From Rhizobiaceae bacterium (GTDB lineage Bacteria > Pseudomonadota > Alphaproteobacteria > Rhizobiales > Rhizobiaceae), in assembly GCA_028279875.1 (NCBI GenBank), contig JANQMU010000061.1, forward strand, positions 124,001 to 188,000: a DNA stretch of 64,000 bases. The letters are read 5' to 3'. Numbering within the stretch: position 1 is the first letter of the stretch; each line of letters opens with the position of its first letter. The position numbers and the translations under genes are program-made. The notes beneath the pieces are model-generated. The model was given only the letters and a program-made list of their open reading frames with translations, searched no databases and was not told where the DNA came from. This document shows positions 8,331-17,934 of the stretch, one piece after another.

Positions 8331-8458
8331 GTAAAATCGTAAGTGATAAGACCTGAACGCGCGCCAGCACGTAATGGTCAGGCTGACTGCCCTTGCCCAA
8401 GAGGCTTCGATCAAGATTTCACTCGAGGCCAACATGGACAAACCAAAGGACCCACTGA

Positions 8459-10078
8459 GTGAGAATGACACAAGGATCATCGCCGCTGGCTGTCTTGTCA
8501 CACGGGTCTTTTCGCACAATCTGGCTAGCGACCATGGTGTCAATGCTGGGGCACTGGATACAGACCGTGGCAGCGGCGTGGACGATGTCCTCAATCACCG
8601 ATTCGGCGATCCTGGTCGCCCTCGTGCAAAGCACGATACATCTCCCGTTGATGATCTTCTCCTATTCCGCAGGCATTATCGCAGATACCTGGGATCGCCG
8701 CCGTGTCATGCTCTTTGCCCAGGTTCTGGCTTGCAGCTCCGCCGCCGTTCTGGCGGCGATCACCTGGTTGGATGTTATCTCTCCCGTGACGCTCCTTATC
8801 CCGTGCTTTCTTATAGGTACGAGCATGGCGCTGCATCATCCGGCATGGAACGCCTCGATCGCAGATATTCTGGGATCAGGTGAACGCCTTCCGGCAGCCA
8901 TCAGCTTGAACTCCATGGGCACAAACAGCATGCGCAGCATCGGGCCGGCGATCGGCGGAGCCGTCGTTACATTTGCGGGTGCTGCTGTCGCATTCGCAAT
9001 GAACGCAGTGAGCTACATCTTCCTGATCGCCGCGCTCTATTGGTGGAAACCGCCGAAGAAGGTCGCAGAGCTTCCTTCCGAGGAATTCCGGATCGCGGCC
9101 ACCAACGGCCTGCGCTACCTGCTGATGTCGCCGAACCTTCTACGCATAATATCCTACGGCTCTGCCTTCGGCTTGTCCGCCGTCTGCACGATGGCACTGC
9201 TTCCGTTGATAGTCCGAAACGATTTGCAACAACCGGCCTCGGTCTTTGGAATCATGCTGGCATGTTTTGGCCTGGGCGCCGTCATCGCGGCGTTTCTACT
9301 TCCGTGGATCAGGAACCGTTACCCAATCAGGCACATCATTCGGGTCGGGCTGTGTGCGAGCGGCCTTGCGCAGTTGGCAATCGTCGCGGTCGGCCGCACC
9401 GACATCACCGGCCTGTCACTGGTTGTCTCAGGTGCATCGTGGTCGATTTTGCTCAACTTGCTGAACATCACGGTCCAGACTCGGACACCGCGCTGGGTGA
9501 TCGGGCGCGCTCTTTCACTCCACATGACATTCACGGTCGGAGGCATGGCCATCGGCTCGTTGTTGTGGGGGTACATATCGCAAATCAGTTCTAACGATAT
9601 TGCCATGTCCTGCGCGGCGGCACTGGCAATATTGAGCGGGATTGTTGGCGTCGGCATCAATGACACGAATGCAGGTGGTGAAAGACTCGAGCCATTGAAT
9701 CGGTTCGTGCCTCCACAGGTCGACCAGGACATCAAGCCGATGAGCGGCCCCATCGTTGTTCACATCGATTATAGAATCGAAAACTCTGATACCTCCAAGT
9801 TTCTAAAGATCATGACGCAGAGGCGGCGTATGCATCTGCGGGACGGTTCTTACAACTGGGCACTATTGCGCGATCTCGAAACCGCAAACTGGTGGACCGA
9901 GCGCTATTACATGCCGACCTGGACGGAGTATCTCCGACACCATGGGCGTCGTTCAAAGAAAGACGGTGAAATGCACGATATGCTGGAAAAGATAAGTAAA
10001 ACAAAGCCGAAGGTGCGTCGGATGATCGAGCGTCAAACGGTCCCGACAAAAATCAGTTCCGCGGACTTCTTTCAATGA
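8459..10078 (+). CDS. MFS exporter of the MFS_3 (PF05977-like) type with C-terminal extension
   Basis: The 539-residue protein has about twelve hydrophobic segments between residues 15 and 410. G-x-x-A-D-x-W-D-R-R-R (after TM2) is the typical MFS loop. The last ~115 residues are soluble and resemble the antibiotic-monooxygenase-like tail found in this exporter family. It starts with GTG at 8459, with ATG at 8465 as a close alternative. It heads an operon with hydratase, cyclase and GMC oxidoreductase genes (gaps of 22-70 bases). Export of a toxic intermediate or substrate analogue is a reasonable inference. Confidence 0.8.
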   Translation: MRMTQGSSPLAVLSHGSFRTIWLATMVSMLGHWIQTVAAAWTMSSITDSAILVALVQSTIHLPLMIFSYSAGIIADTWDRRRVMLFAQVLACSSAAVLAAITWLDVISPVTLLIPCFLIGTSMALHHPAWNASIADILGSGERLPAAISLNSMGTNSMRSIGPAIGGAVVTFAGAAVAFAMNAVSYIFLIAALYWWKPPKKVAELPSEEFRIAATNGLRYLLMSPNLLRIISYGSAFGLSAVCTMALLPLIVRNDLQQPASVFGIMLACFGLGAVIAAFLLPWIRNRYPIRHIIRVGLCASGLAQLAIVAVGRTDITGLSLVVSGASWSILLNLLNITVQTRTPRWVIGRALSLHMTFTVGGMAIGSLLWGYISQISSNDIAMSCAAALAILSGIVGVGINDTNAGGERLEPLNRFVPPQVDQDIKPMSGPIVVHIDYRIENSDTSKFLKIMTQRRRMHLRDGSYNWALLRDLETANWWTERYYMPTWTEYLRHHGRRSKKDGEMHDMLEKISKTKPKVRRMIERQTVPTKISSADFFQ

Positions 10079-10130
10079 CACTCCGATCAAGCAACGGAGT
10101 TCCCACTAATCTGCCCATGGAGTTCAGCAT

Positions 10131-10922
10131 ATGCGCACAGACAAAGAACGAATAGAGCGGATGTCCGGCGCGCTTGCCCAAGCCTGGCGAACGCGGAACC
10201 GTATTGATCACTTTCCGCATCACGACGCGCCGCGCGACCTTGACGAAGCGCTGGCCGTACAGTCCGCGTTCCTGGAAACGATGGGAAGCGAACCGGGCGG
10301 TTGGAAGGCAGCCGGCTCCGGCCCAGGATCTGCGCCACGGCTCGCCTTGGGCGAACCCATGCACGGACCGCTGCTGGAGAGCGTTTTCCTGAGCAGCGAC
10401 GAACCGATTTCGCTCAGTCGTTTTGTCGCGCCGAAGTTCGAACTCGAAATCGCCCTACGCGTGGCGGACACCTGGGCGCCCGGGGACCGGCTTCCGCCCG
10501 TGCGTGAATGCGCCACCATGTTCAGCGGTGCCTTTGTCGGGTGCGAAATCGCAGATTCCCGGCATGCGGATTTTCTCAAGGCTGGCTGGTTCAGTTGCAT
10601 GGCCGATAATTCCGGAATGGCCGGATACATTGTCGGCCCGGAGCTTTCCGGTGTCGACATCGCGGCCTTGCGGTCCGACAGTGCACGATACGCGATAGAC
10701 GGAAAGACGGTTGCAACGGAACTCGGTGGCGAAGAGGTCTATTCCGCCGGCGAGATCGGCCACTGGCTGATACAAAGGATCATCGGACGTGGCCTGACGG
10801 TAAATAAGGACGCGGTCCTGACCCTGGGCACGGTCACCATGCCGCAATCAATCACGGCCGGGAGCACTGTCGAGATGTCGATCGGCACGTTTGATCCGTT
10901 GATCTTTCGGGTCACAGCCTAG
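10131..10922 (+). CDS. 2-oxopent-4-enoate hydratase / 4-oxalocrotonate decarboxylase family protein
   Basis: The 263-residue protein belongs to the MhpD/XylJ/XylI family. Lys59 in G-G-W-K-A, and Glu104 and Glu106 in K-F-E-L-E-I-A, match the metal-binding E-x-E motif and conserved lysine. Members hydrate 2-hydroxy-dienoates or decarboxylate oxalocrotonate in meta-cleavage pathways. The gene is second in the operon led by the MFS exporter. Hydratase and decarboxylase cannot be told apart from sequence reading alone. Confidence 0.75.
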   Translation: MRTDKERIERMSGALAQAWRTRNRIDHFPHHDAPRDLDEALAVQSAFLETMGSEPGGWKAAGSGPGSAPRLALGEPMHGPLLESVFLSSDEPISLSRFVAPKFELEIALRVADTWAPGDRLPPVRECATMFSGAFVGCEIADSRHADFLKAGWFSCMADNSGMAGYIVGPELSGVDIAALRSDSARYAIDGKTVATELGGEEVYSAGEIGHWLIQRIIGRGLTVNKDAVLTLGTVTMPQSITAGSTVEMSIGTFDPLIFRVTA

Positions 10923-10992
10923 ACTTGGCCCACACCCAGCATCAACCTGACATGGCTACAGTTGCAAACGACAAATCTATCGGCAGTAAAGT

Positions 10993-12039
10993 ATGAACAA
11001 CAAAAGATGGACAAACAGACCCGACGGCTCCAACTGGGGCGATTTCGGACCAGATGACCAGCTTGGCCGCATCAACCTGCTGACGGCTGAAAAAGTCCGT
11101 CAGGGAATTGCGGAAGTCTATGAGGGAATAACTTTTGGCCTGAGCATGCCGCTTGATTATCCGAAAGGTGTCGTTCTGGCCCAGGGGCGCTTCCCCCCGC
11201 AACTGACAGCGACCGAACGGGACGGGCAACCGATATTCAATCTGCCTTTGGCCGCGCGAAATCCAAACCACCGCGAAATCGTCAGCGACGATGTCGCGAC
11301 GCTGACACTGCAATACTCAACGCATTGGGACGCCCTTTCGCATGTCGGCTACAAGTTCGACGTCTTCGGCAACGGGAAGCCGGAACACGTCTACTACAAC
11401 GGTTTTCGTGCAAATGAGGATGTCGTTGGACCTGTCAATTATGCAGCAGCTGACACCCCCGGGGCACAGTCAGGGCCCTATGGAGCATTTGCATTGGATA
11501 TCGCCAGGCTTGCCAAGAAGCCGATCCAAGGGCGGGCGATTTTGATCGATATCGCCCATCATTTCGGCACAGATCGGAGATTGATCACCGGCGCAGACGT
11601 AAAAACGATCATTCAGGCCGACAAAATTTTGGTCAAGAAAGGGGATATCGTCGCTTTCAGAACCGGATGGACGGAGTACCTCATGGAGGCTGGGGAAGAT
11701 TCCAATATCGACAGCCTCAACAAGATAGGCGGTATGCTCGATGGCCGGGACACCGAGCTTCTGGATTGGATCACACAATCGGGTATCGCTGCCATCTGCG
11801 CTGACAATTATGCGGTGGAGGCGTTACCGTCTCGTGACGCTGATGCATCTGACTCAGCCCTTCCCTTGCACGAACATTGCCTTTTCAAACTCGGGATTCC
11901 CCTAGGCGAGCTTTGGGCACTCGGTGAACTGGCAAAATGGCTACGGCGAGCAAATCGTTCGGCATTCCTGCTTACCGCACCGCCGCTCTATCTTCCGCGC
12001 GCTGTCGGCTCACCGGTCAATCCGGTAGCAACCGTTTAG
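10993..12039 (+). CDS. Cyclase-family protein (kynurenine-formamidase-like metal hydrolase)
   Basis: The 348-residue protein shows the PF04199 signature: S-T-H-W-D-A-L-S-H (109-117), with His111, Asp113 and His117 as metal ligands, and a later A-D-N-Y-A-V-E segment typical of the longer bacterial members. The family includes kynurenine formamidase, isatin hydrolase and cyclic-amide or lactone hydrolases. Between a hydratase and a GMC oxidoreductase, hydrolytic opening of a ring amide, imide or lactone is plausible but not shown. Confidence 0.8.
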   Translation: MNNKRWTNRPDGSNWGDFGPDDQLGRINLLTAEKVRQGIAEVYEGITFGLSMPLDYPKGVVLAQGRFPPQLTATERDGQPIFNLPLAARNPNHREIVSDDVATLTLQYSTHWDALSHVGYKFDVFGNGKPEHVYYNGFRANEDVVGPVNYAAADTPGAQSGPYGAFALDIARLAKKPIQGRAILIDIAHHFGTDRRLITGADVKTIIQADKILVKKGDIVAFRTGWTEYLMEAGEDSNIDSLNKIGGMLDGRDTELLDWITQSGIAAICADNYAVEALPSRDADASDSALPLHEHCLFKLGIPLGELWALGELAKWLRRANRSAFLLTAPPLYLPRAVGSPVNPVATV

Positions 12040-12061
12040 CCTGCTGTAGGAAACGGCAATT

Positions 12062-13690
12062 ATGGCAGCAAACGCATATGACTACATCGTCGTCGGATCA
12101 GGCTCAGCCGGCGGAGCCATCGTTGGCAGGCTCAGCGAGAATGGCAAATACACGGTACTGTGCCTTGAAGCAGGTATCGAAAAATCCAACTACATTTTTA
12201 CCAAACCGCCTGCGGCCAATGTTTTTCTTATAAACAACCCCAAGGTCAATTGGCGCTATTTCTCGGAACGGGATGAATCCCACGGCAACCGGGAGATTTA
12301 TGTCCCGCGTGGCAAGATTCTCGGCGGTTCAAGCGCCATAAACGGGACGATCTACAACAGGGGTCAAAAACTCGACTACGACACCTGGGCGCAGATGGGG
12401 TGTCGCGGTTGGGGGTATGACGACGTTCTGCCCTACATGAAAAAACTCGAGAGCACGGATGTCGGTGACGACAGATATCGGGGGCGATCCGGTCCTATTC
12501 ACGTCAACGTCGCCTCGAAAATCAGCCCGTTTTACGATTTGTTCATCCAATCCGCCAATGCCATCGGCATCCCGAGCAATCCCGATTATAGCGGCGAGAC
12601 TCAAGAGGGGGTGGCGATGGCGCAACAGGCTGTCCGTCGAGGATACCGCCAAAGCACCGCCACAGGATATATTGACCCGGCGCGCAAACGAAAAAACGTC
12701 ACCATCATAGCAGGGGCTGAAGCAAAGACACTCATACTCGAGGGCAAACGCTGCGTGGGCGTGCGCTATGAGAAAGACGGCTTGGAACACGAAGCCCGCG
12801 CGAATTGCGAGGTAATCGTGTCTTGTGGTGCCGCGAATTCACCTAAACTGCTGGAGCTTTCGGGCATCGGAAATCCTGAGGTATTGAGCTCATTCAATAT
12901 TGAAGCGGTGCATTCCCTTCCCGGCGTCGGAGAGAATCTGCGCGACCACTATGCAGGCATCTTGAAGTGGCAATTCAATCAACCCGGGATTTCCATTGCC
13001 AAACGCGGCCGCGGCATGGGCTTGTTGATTGAACTTTTGAAGTTCGGGCTTTTTCGACGAGGTTTCATTTCGCAAGGAATGGGCACTCTGCGGGTCTTTT
13101 CCCGTTCTCGACCCGGACTGGACAATCCCGACGTCATGATGGTTGTCGCCCCGTTTCTGATCGAAATGGGGGCCGGCGAAAACTTCAGAATGTCCGCTAC
13201 AAACGGATTTTTCATGTATTCCCATATGCAGCGAACTGAAAGCACCGGCTCGGTTCACATCCGTTCGAGCGATTTCCATGCGCCCCCTGCCATCCGGTTC
13301 CGTTTCCTGGACACTGAAAATGACCGGCAAACCGCCATTCGGGCGGTCCGGCAGGGCAGAGAGATCGCTGCCGCAAAACCGCTGTCCGACTACATCGATA
13401 AGGAACTGCAACCGGGCCCCGAAGTGCAAACGGACGGCGAAATTCTCGAATTTCTGCGTAACACAGGCCAAATCACACATCACATGGTTGGGACCTGCCG
13501 AATGGGGCATGATCCAATGGCGGTTGTAGACGACCGATTGCGGGTTCATGGAATAGAAGGGCTGCGCGTCGCCGACGCCTCCATCATGCCGACAATTCCA
13601 TCAGGCAACACGAGCATACCCTGTGTGATCGTCGGGGAAAAATGTGCCGCCATGGTACTGGAGGATGCCAAATCTGCGCGATCGACGTAA
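12062..13690 (+). CDS. GMC-family FAD oxidoreductase (choline dehydrogenase-like)
   Basis: The 542-residue protein has an N-terminal FAD-binding G-S-G-S-A-G-G (13-19), the GMC signature G-G-S-S-A-I-N-G (88-95), and a C-terminal half with H-H-M-V-G-T-C-R-M-G containing the catalytic His region and a final S-I-M-P-T-I-P-S-G-N-T. GMC enzymes oxidise primary or secondary alcohols to aldehydes or ketones. It is the last gene of the MFS-led operon and converges on the second molybdopterin-subunit gene. Pairing with an aldehyde-oxidising molybdoenzyme is possible. Confidence 0.9.
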   Translation: MAANAYDYIVVGSGSAGGAIVGRLSENGKYTVLCLEAGIEKSNYIFTKPPAANVFLINNPKVNWRYFSERDESHGNREIYVPRGKILGGSSAINGTIYNRGQKLDYDTWAQMGCRGWGYDDVLPYMKKLESTDVGDDRYRGRSGPIHVNVASKISPFYDLFIQSANAIGIPSNPDYSGETQEGVAMAQQAVRRGYRQSTATGYIDPARKRKNVTIIAGAEAKTLILEGKRCVGVRYEKDGLEHEARANCEVIVSCGAANSPKLLELSGIGNPEVLSSFNIEAVHSLPGVGENLRDHYAGILKWQFNQPGISIAKRGRGMGLLIELLKFGLFRRGFISQGMGTLRVFSRSRPGLDNPDVMMVVAPFLIEMGAGENFRMSATNGFFMYSHMQRTESTGSVHIRSSDFHAPPAIRFRFLDTENDRQTAIRAVRQGREIAAAKPLSDYIDKELQPGPEVQTDGEILEFLRNTGQITHHMVGTCRMGHDPMAVVDDRLRVHGIEGLRVADASIMPTIPSGNTSIPCVIVGEKCAAMVLEDAKSARST

Positions 13691-13734
13691 ATCCGATCAT
13701 TTAGCCCGCGCGCAGACGGCCCGACGTTTCGGCA

Positions 13735-16062
13735 TCACTGCTGGACTGCATTGTGGATCGCCCGCCAGATCCTGTTCGGTGTCGCCGGCATGTCGATATG
13801 GTCGATACCGCAGCCGCGATGGAGGGCGTCGCGCAACGCGTTAATGACAGCAGGGGTTGCTCCGATCGTTCCGGCTTCACCAGCACCCTTGATTCCAAGT
13901 TCATTGGTCGTCGAGGGGACGTTGCGGGTTTCGAACTCAACGGTGGGCATGTTGTCCGCGCGCGGCATCGCGTAGTCCATGAAAGTTGCAGTGAGCAGTT
14001 GACCGCCGGCATCGTACACCGTGTTTTCCAGAAGCGCCTGGGACACACCCTGTATGATACCGCCGTGAACCTGTCCGGCGAGCAGAAGCGGATTCACAGT
14101 GGCTCCGAAATCATCAACAGCAACAAAGCGCAATATCCTTGTCGTGCCGGTTTCCGGATCTATTTCCACTTCACAGACATGCGTGCCGTTCGGATAAGTC
14201 GCCTCTTCCTGAACGAAACGGCCGGTGGCCGTCAAATCCTCTGGATCGTCCGCCGATTGCGCGATCTCTGCAAAACTCACAAACCGGTTCGCGCGCCGGT
14301 TCGAAGCCGTCCCATTTTCAAGGGAAATGTTCGCTACATCGCAATCCATGAGATCCGCCGCCAGTCGCGTGATCTTGGTTGCCAGTTCCGTACCGGCTCG
14401 CGCCGCTGAGGCTCCGCCGAGCGGAATTGATCGCGAACCACTTGTGCCCCCTCCTGAAGGAATGGCGTCGCTGTCGCCTTGCTGCACGTAGATGTCACCG
14501 ATATCCATGTTCAATCTCTCGGCAATGAATTGCGCATAGACGGTTTCGTGCCCTTGCCCGTTCGACTGTGTGCCGATCTTGCAAGTCACACTGCCGTCCG
14601 AGTTGAGCGTCACGTAAGCGGCCTCGGATCCGGCGAAGGCACAAGCCTCGATGTAAGTTGACATTCCGATCCCACGGAGCATTCCGCGGGATTTCGAATC
14701 TTCCAGTCGGGCTTCGAATCCTTGCCAATCAGCGCATTCCAACGCTTGATTCATGTGCTCTTCAAACTCGCCAACGTCGTAGATCAGGTCCGTGGGGGTC
14801 GTGTAAGGAAACTTGTCGGGAGATATGAAATTGCGGCGGCGAATTTCATCGCGCGCCATATCGAGCTCTATGGCACAGCGATCAACAAGGGTTTCCAGAA
14901 GGAACGCCGCCTCTGGGCGGCCGGCGCCCCGGAAGGCATCAACGGGATTGGTATTGGTAAACACGCCGTCGACCCGCACATCGAGTACGGGAATATCGTA
15001 GACACCGGTCGACATTGCTGAGCCAATATACGGTATGAAAGGGCCGTTCTGAGATGTATATGCCCCGAGATTGGCAGTAGTCTGGATGCGCAGTCCCAGA
15101 AACCGGCCGTCTTCACGCAATGCCATCTCTGCGACCGATATATGATCCCGCCCATGTGTATCAGTCAGGAAGTGCTCGGTCCGCTCGGATGTCCATTTCA
15201 CCGGCTGCCCGAGGCGTCGCGCTGCCTCCAAAACAAGTGCGTATTCACGATAGGTCAGGAGTTTCGGTCCGAATCCACCACCCACATCCGGGGTTCGAAC
15301 ATGGAAACGATCGGGATCCGCATCGAAAACGTAACTTAATACGTCACGCAAGCTGAAAACGCCTTGCGATCCAGCAGTGAGGGCATAACGCTTCGTTTCT
15401 GGCCGATACTCTCCGATGGCCGATCGAGGTTCCATATAGTTACTGACGATACGGTTGTTGACGAAATTTATACCGACAGTCTTATCGGCGGTCTCGAAGG
15501 CCGCGTTGCAGGCTTCCTCATTACCCCTTCGGTAGAGAAAGCATCGGTTGCTTCCATTCTCGGGCCAGACAAGGGGTGTGTCGTCCTCAAGCGCTTTGGC
15601 CGGATCAACATTGGTTGCGAGTTCCCTGTAGTCAATTTCAATGAGCTCTGCCGCGTCCCATGCCTGCTCCCTGCTGTCAGCTACAACAAAGGCAACGGCG
15701 TCCCCGACGTAGCGCACCCGATCCCGGCATAGCACCTCAATCTCCCGAAGAGCCCCGCTGCTGCCGTCAGACTGAGTGCCGGCCAACCGGACCTTTAATC
15801 CATTCAGATGCGCCACGTCCTGTCCCGTCAAAACAAGATGCACACCGGGAGCGTTCCGCGCCTGATCGATATCACCGATTTCGAACTCAGCATGCGCGAC
15901 AGGCGAGCGCAGCACGTAGCCGAACAACATGCCTTCAGTGGCGATGTCATCGGTATAACAGCCCTGCCCTCTCAAAAAGGCACTGTCTTCAATACGCCGT
16001 ACGGGTCTTCCGACACCAAATTTCGGTGGAAATTCTGCCATACCTTGTGACCCCAAGTGCAA
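13735..16062 (-). CDS. Second xanthine dehydrogenase family molybdopterin-binding (large) subunit
   Basis: The 775-residue protein is a paralogue of the one at 5749-8091. Its loop is A-F-R-G-A-G-R (376-382) and the active-site glutamate is Glu729 in G-A-G-E-A-G-T. Length and the N-terminal G-V-G-R-P-V-R-R-I-E-D start are typical of single-gene large subunits. No FAD or [2Fe-2S] subunit gene adjoins it. It is transcribed alone from a promoter region carrying the palindrome at 16136. The two paralogues may act on successive intermediates. Confidence 0.9.
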   Translation of the reverse strand: MHLGSQGMAEFPPKFGVGRPVRRIEDSAFLRGQGCYTDDIATEGMLFGYVLRSPVAHAEFEIGDIDQARNAPGVHLVLTGQDVAHLNGLKVRLAGTQSDGSSGALREIEVLCRDRVRYVGDAVAFVVADSREQAWDAAELIEIDYRELATNVDPAKALEDDTPLVWPENGSNRCFLYRRGNEEACNAAFETADKTVGINFVNNRIVSNYMEPRSAIGEYRPETKRYALTAGSQGVFSLRDVLSYVFDADPDRFHVRTPDVGGGFGPKLLTYREYALVLEAARRLGQPVKWTSERTEHFLTDTHGRDHISVAEMALREDGRFLGLRIQTTANLGAYTSQNGPFIPYIGSAMSTGVYDIPVLDVRVDGVFTNTNPVDAFRGAGRPEAAFLLETLVDRCAIELDMARDEIRRRNFISPDKFPYTTPTDLIYDVGEFEEHMNQALECADWQGFEARLEDSKSRGMLRGIGMSTYIEACAFAGSEAAYVTLNSDGSVTCKIGTQSNGQGHETVYAQFIAERLNMDIGDIYVQQGDSDAIPSGGGTSGSRSIPLGGASAARAGTELATKITRLAADLMDCDVANISLENGTASNRRANRFVSFAEIAQSADDPEDLTATGRFVQEEATYPNGTHVCEVEIDPETGTTRILRFVAVDDFGATVNPLLLAGQVHGGIIQGVSQALLENTVYDAGGQLLTATFMDYAMPRADNMPTVEFETRNVPSTTNELGIKGAGEAGTIGATPAVINALRDALHRGCGIDHIDMPATPNRIWRAIHNAVQQ

Positions 16063-16135
16063 GCGTCAGAGTGCTGCGTAGTTATGCCAATCTATTCAGG
16101 TGCCCGCACAGGCGTATGGGCACTCGATATTTTTC

Positions 16136-16147
16136 ATAGATATCTAA
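16136..16147. promoter_or_regulatory. Palindromic operator before the second molybdopterin-subunit gene
   Basis: ATAGATATCTAA contains the perfect 10-base palindrome TAGATATCTA and lies 73 bases upstream of the start at 16062. A half-site CTTAGATATATGA follows at 16193-16205. Confidence 0.6.
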
Positions 16148-16518
16148 TTATTTTTTTGCCTTCAAGCCGACTGGCAGCTAAATTTTGGGAAACTTAGATA
16201 TATGACAATGGATAATCAGCTTAGGCAGCTTGGCCGAATTGCCGATCGTATCAGCATGTGGAAGACGGATCGTTCGTTCGGACAAACTATTTAGCCAGGA
16301 GCTTTCACGGCACAGATTTTTCACCAGCCAAAACAGCCATTACACGATCTGACCAGATATAATATCGGCTGAAAATCATAGGCTTTTCCTGGCAAACTAC
16401 ATCAGCGTCGATTCACTTTAATCCTGTTTTGAGCCGCATCTTCGCCGACTTCAACCCTCGCTGTGCTCCGAAACTCAAAGACACACACATCAATCATGCC
16501 GGATAAAAAATTAATTGC
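16148..16518. other. Intergenic region between divergent units; one 30-codon frame
   Basis: No standard gene is visible. A 30-residue open frame on the plus strand (16202-16294, ATG to TAG) has protein-like composition but no recognised family and no clear ribosome-binding site. It could be a relic or chance. Confidence 0.35.
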
Positions 16519-16530
16519 ATAGATGTCTAA
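16519..16530. promoter_or_regulatory. Palindromic operator before the first TRAP transporter operon
   Basis: ATAGATGTCTAA (TAGA-TG-TCTA core) sits 137 bases upstream of the dctP start, with a further CTTAGA half-site at 16541. It belongs to the ten-member island motif set. Confidence 0.6.
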
Positions 16531-16666
16531 GAATATGCTACTTAGAAACATAATAAGAAGCGGGAGGGGCGTTTTCTGGCCGAAGCACCGGGCCGGATTC
16601 CCCAATCGTAAATGGATACTCGCCGGATAATGCGCGTGCATATTAGAATGAACAGAGGAGGATACC

Positions 16667-17821
16667 ATGACGCTGTTGGAGTTGGTTCAATCTAAGGCTA
16701 TTGCAGCGGCGCTTGCCACGTCGATCGTAGCTTCACCCGCCGTTGCGGCCGAAATGAGTTTTGCCGTTGGATTCCCGGATAAACAAACAAATACTCAAGC
16801 CGCTTATGTCATGGCCGAGTATGTTGCAGATAACACGGATATTGACGTTAAAGTCTATCCGATTTCGCTTCTCAGCCTCGCGGAGACATCCGCGGGCCTT
16901 CGCGATGGTCTGGCAGATATCGGGTTCGTTGTTACCGGCTACACGCCCTCGGACTACGCGGAAATGGGATTGGCGACCAACCTTGCATTGTCCGCAAACA
17001 GCACAGGCAAACAAACCGAATATCCGGGCGCGGCTATGGGTCTGGCGGTCACAGAATATGTGATGCTTCACTGTCCCGAGTGTCAGGCCGAAATGAAGAA
17101 GATGAACCAGGTTTATCTGGGTGGCGGCAGCTCAGCCTCTTACAGCATCATCTGTGCCAATACCGAAATTGACTCGGCCGCCGACCTGAAGGGTCTCAAA
17201 ATCCGAACAGCCGGCCCCGAATACGCGCGCTGGGTTGAAAGTTTCGGCGCGGTCAACGTGAAAATCCCGCTGGGCGAGGTTTATGAGGGTTTCTCACAAG
17301 GGGTTATGGATTGCATGTTGAATCCACCCAACTCGGTAGAAGGCTCTCAGCTTTATGATGTCATTAAGCAGGTCTACCTTGGCGCTCCAAAGGGCACCTA
17401 CGCCGCCATGACGACCGGCAACGTAAACTTGGATGCGTGGAAAGAACTGTCGGTGGAAGAGAAAACGGCTTTCCTGCGTGGTGCTGCCGAAGCCTCCGCG
17501 TTCACCTCCTGGAATTATCTGAACGAAGGCGAAGTCGCCCTCAAAAAGATGGAGGAATTGGACATCACGGTTAAGCCGGTACCGGACGATATCGTCCAGA
17601 CATCAGCCGACTTCGCGAAGAGTGATATTGCCACTGTCGCAGAACTCATGAAGTCACAATACAATATCGATGATGTCGAGAAGAAAATGAACACGGTTGT
17701 CGAACTGGTCGAAAAGTACAAGGTGCTTACAGAAGGCAAAGAGCGCGATCGAGCGGCTCTGGCCCAGCTGTATTGGGATCACATCATGTCGAAGGTCGAC
17801 CCGGCGACATACGGAAGCTGA
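16667..17821 (+). CDS. TRAP transporter substrate-binding protein (DctP type)
   Basis: The 384-residue periplasmic protein has a Sec signal peptide ending near A-V-A-A-E (about residue 28). A strong Shine-Dalgarno (GGAGG) precedes the ATG. The central R-T-A-G-P-E segment carries the arginine that TRAP receptors use to bind a carboxylate of the ligand, and G-L-K-I-R-T is typical of the family. It heads the unit dctP - dctQ - dctM - adh. The ligand is probably an organic acid; its identity is unknown. Confidence 0.9.
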   Translation: MTLLELVQSKAIAAALATSIVASPAVAAEMSFAVGFPDKQTNTQAAYVMAEYVADNTDIDVKVYPISLLSLAETSAGLRDGLADIGFVVTGYTPSDYAEMGLATNLALSANSTGKQTEYPGAAMGLAVTEYVMLHCPECQAEMKKMNQVYLGGGSSASYSIICANTEIDSAADLKGLKIRTAGPEYARWVESFGAVNVKIPLGEVYEGFSQGVMDCMLNPPNSVEGSQLYDVIKQVYLGAPKGTYAAMTTGNVNLDAWKELSVEEKTAFLRGAAEASAFTSWNYLNEGEVALKKMEELDITVKPVPDDIVQTSADFAKSDIATVAELMKSQYNIDDVEKKMNTVVELVEKYKVLTEGKERDRAALAQLYWDHIMSKVDPATYGS

Positions 17822-17934
17822 TAGACGGATGTTCTGGTGGGTCTGATGCTTGTCAGGCTCGCCAGTACATAACTTCTTCCGCAGCCGAGATCCGGGTATC
17901 AGCTGCCAGTTTCTTGTAGGGACTACGTATAGGT

